Source: an uncultured bacterium
GTDB taxonomy: Bacteria > Bacteroidota > Ignavibacteria > Kapaibacteriales > UBA2268
Direction of reading: 5' to 3'
Assembly (NCBI GenBank): GCA_937875295.1
Contig: CALLXS010000035.1
Location: 1-27,306 of the forward strand
DNA length: 27,306 bases
A model generated the notes under the pieces. That model saw only the letters and a program-made list of their open reading frames with translations. It searched no databases and had not been told where the DNA came from. Shown in pieces: positions 1-6,132 of the stretch (position 1 is the stretch's first letter; each line of letters begins with the position of its first letter). Both the position numbers and the translations under genes were made by a program.

Positions 1-512
1 CCTCGATCGAGTCCAATAACATTTATATCTGAATTGTTTTGCAAAAATGCCCTTGCTCTTTCATTCAAATATGAATTTCTATCAGAAGCTTTAAAGTTGA
101 TTGTAATAGGAACATGAAATAGAAATTTTGATTCTGTATAGTGCTTGTCTTTTATAATTTCATGATTTACGGTTTTTGTGATTACATTTCGGCTGTCAAA
201 GAGTATTTGTGCTTCGCTTGATAAGCTTTTTACCTTACCGTTTACATATTTAAATATTTCATCGTGTATATTTTCAGGAATTGGTTTGCCTGTCTTGGTA
301 ATTCGGTTTACCATTGTTTCACCGACTTTATGAATGACAGGAGATTTGATTCCTGCTTTCCTGTAAAATAATTCTGCTTGTCCATTTAGTTTTAAGACTG
401 TATCGGCGAGATTCTCGTCACTAAAAAGATTTCTCCAATATAGTGTATGAAGATTCGGGGTTCCATTCGTGCCCGGCGCAAAGTCTTTATTGTAAATTTG
501 GAAAAGATAAAG
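1..512 (-). CDS. cas12a: Cas12a (Cpf1) RNA-guided nuclease, internal fragment (WED-III to start of RuvC-I), truncated at both ends
   Basis: Reading the minus strand from 512 to 1 gives 170 codons without a stop. The translation begins LYLFQIYNKDF, then shows GTPNLHTLYW, KLNGQAELFYR, VIHKVGE, VNHEIIKDK, FLFHVPITINFKA and finally NVIGLDRG, where the Asp (codon 6-8) matches the first RuvC catalytic Asp. These blocks occur in this order in Cas12a enzymes of the Acidaminococcus type, corresponding to roughly residues 740-910. Cas12a is the effector of type V-A CRISPR systems and also cleaves its own pre-crRNA through WED residues. The frame runs off the left edge, so the rest of RuvC and the Nuc domain are not seen. 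On the 5' side homology stops where pmbA starts; the frame then meets a stop near 534-536 with no start codon, so about 740 N-terminal residues are missing. Hand-counted G+C is about 34 percent, slightly above the following 300 bases (about 32). The family call is strong; functionality and true linkage are doubtful. Confidence 0.88.
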
Positions 513-1774
513 GTGCAAGTGAAATCCAAATTTCTATTTATAATGGAAAAGATTTTAGTTGTGAATGCCGCGAAGGTAATATCGAAAAATTAGAGCAAGC
601 TAATTCAAGCTCTGCAAGCATAAAATTAATCGTAGATAATAAAACTGCAACTGCTTCTACAAGTGATTTATCTGAAAGTACTTTTGAAGAAGCAATTTTA
701 AATGCAATTGAAAGAGCTAAATATTCAAGTAAAGATAAGTTCGCAGGACTACCACCTACTACAGGTATTAAACCAGATATCAAGACATTAGATATTTTTT
801 GCCAAGACATCGAAAAAATGCCAACTTCTGATAAAGTAGAATATGCAAAAAATATGGAAAAAGTTGTTCTAAGGGATACTAGGATTAAAAATTCTGGAGG
901 TGCGTCAGTAAGTACATCCATTGCATCAAGAATTTTAGCTAATTCTAAAGGCTTTTCTGGTGAATATAAATCTACTATGTTTAGCGGAGGAGTTGGAGTA
1001 CAAGCAGGCTCTAAAGATAAATTTTACGAAGATTATTGGTACGAATCAACTAGAAAATTACAAAATATTTTAGCACCTGAAAAAATTGCAGATATTGCAA
1101 TTACAAGAGTAATAAGATTGCTAGGTGCTAAAAAAATTCCTACTCAAGTGGTTCCTGTAGTCTTTGACCCACAAATGTCAGCATCTTTAATTGGCTTTTT
1201 GATTTCATGCTTATATGGATCTTCCATCTATATGAAACAATCATTTTTAGTGGATAAACTTGGCTCTCAAATAGCCAACAGTAATTTGTCTATCATAGAT
1301 GACCCTACTCTACCTCATTTAAATGGTACAAGACCATGGGACAGCGAAGGAACGATAATGAAAAAGACTGAAATTATAAAAGATGGTGTATTAAAAACAT
1401 ATCTATTAGATACTTATTCTGCAAAAAAACTTGATATGAAATCTACTGGTCATGCAAGTGGAATTTCAAATTGCTATGTAGCTCCTGGTAAGGTTTCTCA
1501 AGATGACATTATTAAATCTGTTGATAAAGGTCTATTTCTTACCAATACTATTGGTCAAGGTACTGTACCAACTACAGGAGATATTTCTAAAGGTGCTTCT
1601 GGACTATGGATAGAAAATGGTAAATTAACATATCCTGTCGATGAAATTACTTTCACTGGGAAACTTAGCGAAATGCTCCAAAATATTGATATGATTGGTA
1701 ATGATTTAACTATGAAAAATTCTCTTTCATCTCCTACTCTGAAAATTAATAATATTAGCTTGTCTGGTATCTAA
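443..1774 (+). CDS. pmbA: PmbA/TldE-type peptidase-associated protein (TldD-TldE family), native N-terminus missing
   Basis: The protein matches PmbA (TldE), the non-catalytic partner of the TldD metalloprotease, which together proteolyse unfolded peptides and mature some modified peptides in the cytoplasm. Family blocks seen include GNIEKLEQANS near the N-terminus, SSIYMKQSFLVDKLG, TRPWDSEGT, EIIKDGVLKTYLLDTYSAKKL, KSTGHASG, TTGDISKGASGLWIENG and PVDEITFTG near the C-terminus. The HExxxH zinc motif of TldD is absent, which fits TldE. The open frame begins at an ATG at 443, but its first 21 codons are simply the antisense of the adjacent Cas12a fragment. PmbA-like sequence begins at about 506 (DKGASEIQIS). 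The usual 25-35 residue N-terminal stretch is missing. The gene is therefore probably 5'-truncated at the junction, and 443 is not a credible native start. A strong hairpin terminator follows. No tldD is visible. Confidence 0.85.
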   Translation: MYEDSGFHSCPAQSLYCKFGKDKGASEIQISIYNGKDFSCECREGNIEKLEQANSSSASIKLIVDNKTATASTSDLSESTFEEAILNAIERAKYSSKDKFAGLPPTTGIKPDIKTLDIFCQDIEKMPTSDKVEYAKNMEKVVLRDTRIKNSGGASVSTSIASRILANSKGFSGEYKSTMFSGGVGVQAGSKDKFYEDYWYESTRKLQNILAPEKIADIAITRVIRLLGAKKIPTQVVPVVFDPQMSASLIGFLISCLYGSSIYMKQSFLVDKLGSQIANSNLSIIDDPTLPHLNGTRPWDSEGTIMKKTEIIKDGVLKTYLLDTYSAKKLDMKSTGHASGISNCYVAPGKVSQDDIIKSVDKGLFLTNTIGQGTVPTTGDISKGASGLWIENGKLTYPVDEITFTGKLSEMLQNIDMIGNDLTMKNSLSSPTLKINNISLSGI

Positions 1775-1798
1775 TATTAAAATCATTTATTTACATTT

Positions 1799-1840
1799 AT
1801 AATCCTCTTTTAAAACTAAAAGAGGATTATTATTTTGTAA
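1799..1840 (+). terminator. Intrinsic terminator after pmbA
   Basis: The sequence forms a perfect 14-bp stem (1799-1812 with 1817-1830, core AATCCTCTTTTA / TAAAAGAGGATT) closed by a 4-base loop AAAC, followed by a T-rich run. It lies 25 bases after the pmbA stop and before the promoter of the next gene. Confidence 0.8.
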
Positions 1841-1857
1841 TAATATCAATTTCTAAA

Positions 1858-1887
1858 TTGTTAATATAATAGAAAATCGTATTTTTG
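1858..1887 (+). promoter_or_regulatory. Bacteroidota-type promoter (TTG-N19-TAnnTTTG)
   Basis: TTG at 1858-1860 is followed, 19 bases later, by TATTTTTG at 1880-1887. This fits the -33/-7 consensus used by the primary sigma factor of Bacteroidota. It would give a leader of roughly 40 bases before the ATG at 1933. The match is direct; promoter activity is inferred. Confidence 0.55.
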
Positions 1888-1932
1888 CATATTATTTTAA
1901 GATTTGATTTCTATTAAACAAGATAATAATTA

Positions 1933-3072
1933 ATGACTAAAAAATATATTTTATATTCAGCTATTACAATTGGATTAATTATCATTTCGTATGTTATTTA
2001 TAATCTTTTCAACGAAAAATATAATTATCCAATTGAAATTCATATATACTCTTTCAATAATTTAGAAGCATTTTCTGATAATGAATTAACTGAAATTAAA
2101 AGCTATTTCAATGACAAATATTTATCTCATGTAATTTATTTACATACTCCGAAAAATAAAAACGATAAAGAAGTGATGATTATAAAACCATCAGGATTGA
2201 AATCAAATAAAGAATACGAGAAAAACTATATTCAAACAATAGACTCATTATCAAAATTAATCTATCTCTTCCCAACAATAAGTAGAAATGAAGCTAATTA
2301 CTTAATGAATCATTTGATTTCTAATATCAATAAAGGAACGCATAAGAATAAAAGAGTATTTATTATTAGAGGAAATTTCCCAATTAATTACACGAATAAA
2401 GATATAAATGAAATTAATATTGATGATAAATTAAAGAAAAATAAAAGTAAAGATAGAAATATTGAAATAAACTGGGTCTTAAAATCTAATTCATCAGAAC
2501 CAGAACAAATTTACTTTGATTTAATTAAAAAAGCTGGATATTATATAAAGAATAAAATTGAAACTACTGAGCTTAGAGCTAGTAGTACTCATCTTTTTAA
2601 GCCAATATATATTATTATGATGAATCCTATTTCAAGCAATGATATTTTTGATTTGACTAATTATATTCGGCTATATTATGGTTCTGCTTTAAAAATCACT
2701 ATTTGGAATAATAGTAAATATAATAAATTTAGCTTCACTATTAATGATGAAAATATAAAAGGAAATGATTCATTAAAAGTATTAGAAAATCTTAATACAG
2801 TCCAATGGGATGATTTTGGGAAATTAATAAATGACGCTACGAGCGATATTACATCACATAATTTTAATTATAAAGTTCCATTAATTTTTTTAGGTAATAT
2901 GCCTAAAGTAGGTAGCTCTATTCAATTAAATGAAAAAACGTGGGAAACATTGAAAGACACTAAAAATATAGACATTATTTGCTATATTACTAAAGGCAAA
3001 GTGCTAAACGAAACTGATTTGTTATTTCGTGAGGGACTAAAGATTTCAAATATCCATTATATTGAAAGGTAA
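1933..3072 (+). CDS. Hypothetical membrane-anchored protein with an apparent internal duplication
   Basis: I do not recognise this 379-residue protein. Residues about 4-26 form one hydrophobic segment (YILYSAITIGLIIISYVIYN) that looks like a signal anchor, leaving the rest on the periplasmic side. The body is Asn/Lys/Ile-rich with alternating strand-like and helix-like stretches. Two halves look alike: a helical stretch LMNHLISNINKG followed by the strand RVFIIRGNFP in the first, and LINDATSDITSH followed by PLIFLGNMP in the second. Both resemble the closing part of a Rossmann-like or vWA-like alpha/beta domain, but no metal-binding DxSxS motif is visible, so this is only a fold guess. The ATG at 1933 is preceded by a good promoter but no clear Shine-Dalgarno sequence. 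The downstream lipoprotein gene starts 5 bases after its stop, so the two are probably co-transcribed. Confidence 0.75.
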   Translation: MTKKYILYSAITIGLIIISYVIYNLFNEKYNYPIEIHIYSFNNLEAFSDNELTEIKSYFNDKYLSHVIYLHTPKNKNDKEVMIIKPSGLKSNKEYEKNYIQTIDSLSKLIYLFPTISRNEANYLMNHLISNINKGTHKNKRVFIIRGNFPINYTNKDINEINIDDKLKKNKSKDRNIEINWVLKSNSSEPEQIYFDLIKKAGYYIKNKIETTELRASSTHLFKPIYIIMMNPISSNDIFDLTNYIRLYYGSALKITIWNNSKYNKFSFTINDENIKGNDSLKVLENLNTVQWDDFGKLINDATSDITSHNFNYKVPLIFLGNMPKVGSSIQLNEKTWETLKDTKNIDIICYITKGKVLNETDLLFREGLKISNIHYIER

Positions 3073-3077
3073 TTATT

Positions 3078-3782
3078 ATGAAGCAAATTCTCTTTATTAT
3101 ATTGTTTTCAGTACTATTCTTTTCATGTAAAAGTGTCCAAAACAATAATAACAATAATATTATTAATGATACAATTTCTATTAAAAATAATAATGGAGAA
3201 ATAGTATCTGGAATAAATAAATCTAATCCATTTATATTTTCAGATATAGGGCAGGAATATAAATTCAACAATGGTGAAGATGTGCAATTAATTATCAAAG
3301 GTATTGACATGAATGATGCTACTTTTGATATTATCACTGATGAAGTTACTAAGGAAATTACAATTAGATTAGTCAATAAGTATAATTCAACTGTATTTTT
3401 CACTCAAAAATGCCAGACTATTAATAGATATAATATAAATGTATTACCTCAAATACAATTAAATAAAAATTTACCTCCTGAGCAAGTAATATTTACTCCA
3501 ATTTTAGATGATGATTGCAATGTAATAGGTTTTCAAATGAGATATGGTTCTCAAGTGAGAGGTTGCTCTGATAGCATTACTAATGAAATATATCGTAAAT
3601 TTATGTTTTGCGCTGCCAAGGATTCAATTTATTTAAAATCAGACAATAAATTTAATTTTGATGATATAAATTCAAGTAATAATAAGGAAACAACTCAACC
3701 TCAAAGTAAAACAAAAGATAGTAAGTCTCAAGGTGAATCAAGAAAATCTAAACTAAAAAAAATGGGTTTCCCTGTTAAATAA
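3078..3782 (+). CDS. Hypothetical lipoprotein
   Basis: This 234-residue protein has a lipoprotein signal peptide ending in the lipobox LFFSC, with Cys17 as the predicted lipidated residue, followed by Lys and an Asn-rich linker typical of surface or outer-membrane lipoproteins in this group. The middle (about 50-195) looks like a small beta-rich domain with a few cysteines (QKCQ, DDCN, GCSD, FCAA) that could pair in the periplasm. The last 40 residues are Lys/Ser/Gln-rich and low in complexity. No family is recognised. AAAGG at 3065-3069, inside the end of the previous gene, is a plausible ribosome binding site 8 bases before the ATG. The pairing with the preceding membrane-anchored protein suggests a shared envelope role, but no function can be assigned. 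Confidence 0.75.
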   Translation: MKQILFIILFSVLFFSCKSVQNNNNNNIINDTISIKNNNGEIVSGINKSNPFIFSDIGQEYKFNNGEDVQLIIKGIDMNDATFDIITDEVTKEITIRLVNKYNSTVFFTQKCQTINRYNINVLPQIQLNKNLPPEQVIFTPILDDDCNVIGFQMRYGSQVRGCSDSITNEIYRKFMFCAAKDSIYLKSDNKFNFDDINSSNNKETTQPQSKTKDSKSQGESRKSKLKKMGFPVK

Positions 3783-3796
3783 ATAATTTCAATTCC

Positions 3797-5749
3797 ATGA
3801 TTTCATTTAGAATAATCATTTTTTCAGTAATATTAATTTCTTCTTTTTTATTATTTTCTAAAAACATAAGAAAAATAATAAATTTAATTAAATTAGGAAA
3901 ATCTGATAATAGATTAAATAATAAAAATAAAAGGTTGAAAAATGTAATTTCAATTGCCTTCCTTCAAAGTAAAATTCTAAATGATAAAAAAGCAGGATTA
4001 ATACATATTATTATTTTTTGGGGCTTTTTGACATTACTATTCACAGTAATTGAGTCAATTATTCAGGGCTTCTCCCCTACTTTTTCTTTTAATTTTTTAG
4101 GCTATTTTTTCTCTGTTATAACTTTTCTAACTGATTTATTTTGTATTTCAATTATAATAGCATGTCTAATAGCTTTGAGTCGAAGATTTATATTTAAAAT
4201 TCCACGTCTGCAAGGAGATTATTCAGAACAAAAAGATGCAATTATTGTAATTTCTTTAATCCTAATTATCGTAATATCATTAATTATAAATATTAGTTAT
4301 TCAGAAATATTATTTCCAAAAAATTACTCAAAACATTTTATCGATAATTTAATAAAAATAAACAATATAAAAAATGCTAGTTTAATTTATTCTGTTAGCT
4401 GGTGGATACACATTGTTTCTATATTAATTTTTTTAAATTATTTACCTTTTTCAAAACATTTACACATACTATTTGCTATTCCAAATGTGTTTTTCTCTAA
4501 TCAATCGCATAAATCTCTAAATAATATTGATTTTGATGATGAGAATATTACAAATTATGGTGCTAATCATATTACAGATCTATCTTGGAAAAATATTTTA
4601 GATGCTTATTCTTGTACTCATTGTGGAAGATGTACAAATGAATGTCCTGCTTTCAAATCGGGAATGAAGCTCGATCCGAGAGAATTAATGGTAAAAATTA
4701 GAGAAAATTCAAATGAAAATTCAAAATCATTAACTGGCGAAGACTTAAAACAACAATTACCATTTTTAGAAACTTATGACAACAATAAATTGTGGGAATG
4801 CACTACTTGTGGAGCATGTATGGAAGTATGCCCAGTAAATATTGAGCATATTCCATCAATTATTGATTTTAGAAGAAACCAAATAATGATGGAATCTGAT
4901 TTTCCAGCAGAGTTGCAGTCAGTTTTCGAGAACTTAGAAAATAATAGCAATCCTTGGGCATTTTCTATGGATTCAAAATTGGATTGGGCTAAAGATATTA
5001 AAGTAAATTTATGCAAAGATATTGAAAATTTTGATGTGCTTTTTTGGGTAGGTTGTGCTGGTGCTTTTGATGAAAAAGCAAAAAATACTTCAAAAGCAAT
5101 GATTAAAATTCTTGAAAAAGCAAATATTAATTATGCAATTCTTGGCACTGAAGAAAAATGCAATGGTGATATTGCTCGCAGATGTGGAAATGAATATTTA
5201 GCTGATTCAATGATAAAAGATAATATTGAAACTTTAAATAAATATCAATTTAATTCTATCGTTACCACCTGCCCACATTGCTATAATACTTTTAAAAATG
5301 AATATCCTAATTTTGGTTATTCAAAAAATATTGTTCATCATACTGAATTTATAAATGATTTGTTAATAACAAAAAAACTTATACCAACGCAAAAAATAAA
5401 CTTTAATATTACATATCATGACTCTTGCTATTTAAGTAGATACAATGACATTACAAAGCCACCAAGAGAAATATTAAAGTTTATTAATAATGGAGATTTC
5501 GTAGAAACAAATCAATACTCCAAGAATAATCTATGTTGCGGTGCCGGTGGTGGGAACATATTTTTAGAGCATAAAAATCATGAAAAAATAAACAATATCC
5601 GCACAAAAGAATTAGTTGCAACAAATTGTGATACAATTGCTTTGAATTGTCCATTTTGTAATATAATGTTGAATGATTCAATCAAAGAATTAAATATCAC
5701 ATCTATTAATACTTCTGATATAGCTGAATTAGTTGCAAAGGCACTATAA
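3797..5749 (+). CDS. Membrane-bound (Fe-S) oxidoreductase, HdrD/GlpC-like, with N-terminal NarI-like cytochrome domain
   Basis: This 650-residue protein has three parts. Residues about 1-235 carry five or so membrane segments, including GLIHIIIFWGF and SWWIHIVSILIF, whose histidines could bind haem b as in NarI-like domains. Residues 270-350 hold two 4Fe-4S clusters: CTHCGRCTNECP starting at Cys273 and CTTCGACMEVCP starting at Cys335. Residues about 400-650 hold two CCG domains as in heterodisulfide reductase HdrD and GlpC: GCAG with TCPHCYN in the first, and HDSCYLSRYND, LCCGAGGG and NCPFCN in the second. Such proteins pass electrons between the quinone pool and a soluble partner, for example an electron-transfer flavoprotein or a thiol/disulfide couple. 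The partner is not visible here, so the substrate is unknown. It begins 14 bases after the lipoprotein gene and is probably in the same transcript. Confidence 0.85.
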   Translation: MISFRIIIFSVILISSFLLFSKNIRKIINLIKLGKSDNRLNNKNKRLKNVISIAFLQSKILNDKKAGLIHIIIFWGFLTLLFTVIESIIQGFSPTFSFNFLGYFFSVITFLTDLFCISIIIACLIALSRRFIFKIPRLQGDYSEQKDAIIVISLILIIVISLIINISYSEILFPKNYSKHFIDNLIKINNIKNASLIYSVSWWIHIVSILIFLNYLPFSKHLHILFAIPNVFFSNQSHKSLNNIDFDDENITNYGANHITDLSWKNILDAYSCTHCGRCTNECPAFKSGMKLDPRELMVKIRENSNENSKSLTGEDLKQQLPFLETYDNNKLWECTTCGACMEVCPVNIEHIPSIIDFRRNQIMMESDFPAELQSVFENLENNSNPWAFSMDSKLDWAKDIKVNLCKDIENFDVLFWVGCAGAFDEKAKNTSKAMIKILEKANINYAILGTEEKCNGDIARRCGNEYLADSMIKDNIETLNKYQFNSIVTTCPHCYNTFKNEYPNFGYSKNIVHHTEFINDLLITKKLIPTQKINFNITYHDSCYLSRYNDITKPPREILKFINNGDFVETNQYSKNNLCCGAGGGNIFLEHKNHEKINNIRTKELVATNCDTIALNCPFCNIMLNDSIKELNITSINTSDIAELVAKAL

Positions 5750-5754
5750 TAATC

Positions 5755-5940
5755 GTAATTGAACTTAAATTTTATAAAAATATTCAAAGTACTTTTACAA
5801 TACCTGACGAAGCACAGTTACAAGGCATAAAGAACAAAGTAAGTACTGTATTAGATTTTGACAAAGGTGATCTTTTCATCACTATTGACCATAAGTATTT
5901 GCAGAGGACAATAATTTTGAAGATATTAAGTTTAAAATAA
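5755..5940 (+). pseudogene. Possible gene remnant: 61-codon open frame with no start codon
   Basis: A frame open from inside the end of the oxidoreductase gene runs past its stop to TAA at 5938-5940, encoding 61 codons in the gap. The composition is protein-like (FTIPDEAQLQGIK, KGDLFITIDHK) rather than random AT-rich spacer, but there is no ATG, GTG or TTG in frame in the gap. The FTIP...GDLFITI spacing faintly recalls the end of an Hsp20 alpha-crystallin domain, but this is too weak for a call. It may be a decayed gene, a fragment left by a deletion, or chance. A hairpin follows 13 bases after its stop. Confidence 0.3.
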
Positions 5941-5952
5941 AGATTTTTACTA

Positions 5953-5979
5953 TGTGGAAAACTTTTCAATATTTCCACA
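5953..5979. repeat. Inverted repeat (hairpin) in the 5750-6132 gap
   Basis: TGTGGAAA at 5953-5960 is perfectly complementary to TTTCCACA at 5972-5979, with an 11-base loop. No T-tract follows on either strand, so it is not a standard intrinsic terminator. It could be an RNA structural element or a protein-binding site. Confidence 0.45.
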
Positions 5980-5995
5980 ACTACATATAACACAG

Positions 5996-6007
5996 TCACT
6001 TAAGTGA
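5996..6007. repeat. 12-bp perfect palindrome upstream of the TonB receptor gene
   Basis: TCACTTAAGTGA is a perfect 12-bp palindrome about 125 bases before the ATG of the TonB-dependent receptor. A dimeric regulator could bind it, but the site is short and the background is AT-rich, so function is only suggested. The rest of 6008-6120 is AT-rich and holds imperfect -7-like boxes (for example GAATTTTG near 6070) but no convincing full promoter. Confidence 0.35.
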
Positions 6008-6120
6008 TTATATTCCAATCTTCATTGAAAATTAACAAATAATTTATTTTCACTTCATTCTAAAATCGGAATTTTGCATTCTGAAAAATAAATTTTGTGT
6101 TTTAATATAATTTTTAAATT

Positions 6121-6125
6121 GGAGA
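6121..6125 (+). promoter_or_regulatory. Shine-Dalgarno sequence of the TonB receptor gene
   Basis: GGAGA at 6121-6125 lies 7 bases before the ATG at 6133 and only 1 base before an in-frame TTG at 6127. The spacing selects the ATG as the start. Strong Shine-Dalgarno sites are scarce in this window, so this gene may be well translated. Confidence 0.6.
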
Positions 6126-6132
6126 TTTGGAA

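Noticed and set aside
443..505. First 21 codons of the pmbA open frame as a genuine N-terminus
   Set aside because: They are the antisense of the Cas12a block YLFQIYNKDF to NLHTLYW and have no resemblance to PmbA; the ATG at 443 is chance.
1..512. CRISPR array or tracr-like repeat next to the Cas12a fragment
   Set aside because: No regularly spaced direct repeats are visible anywhere in the window; any array would lie beyond the left edge.
3140..3175. AAT/AAC-rich tract as a microsatellite
   Set aside because: It encodes the Asn-rich linker after the lipoprotein Cys; such linkers are common here and the repeat is imperfect.
5755..5940. Hsp20 fragment
   Set aside because: Only a loose spacing of FTIP and GDLFITI recalls the alpha-crystallin domain; the conserved A-x-x-x-n-G-V-L core is not met, so no family is assigned.
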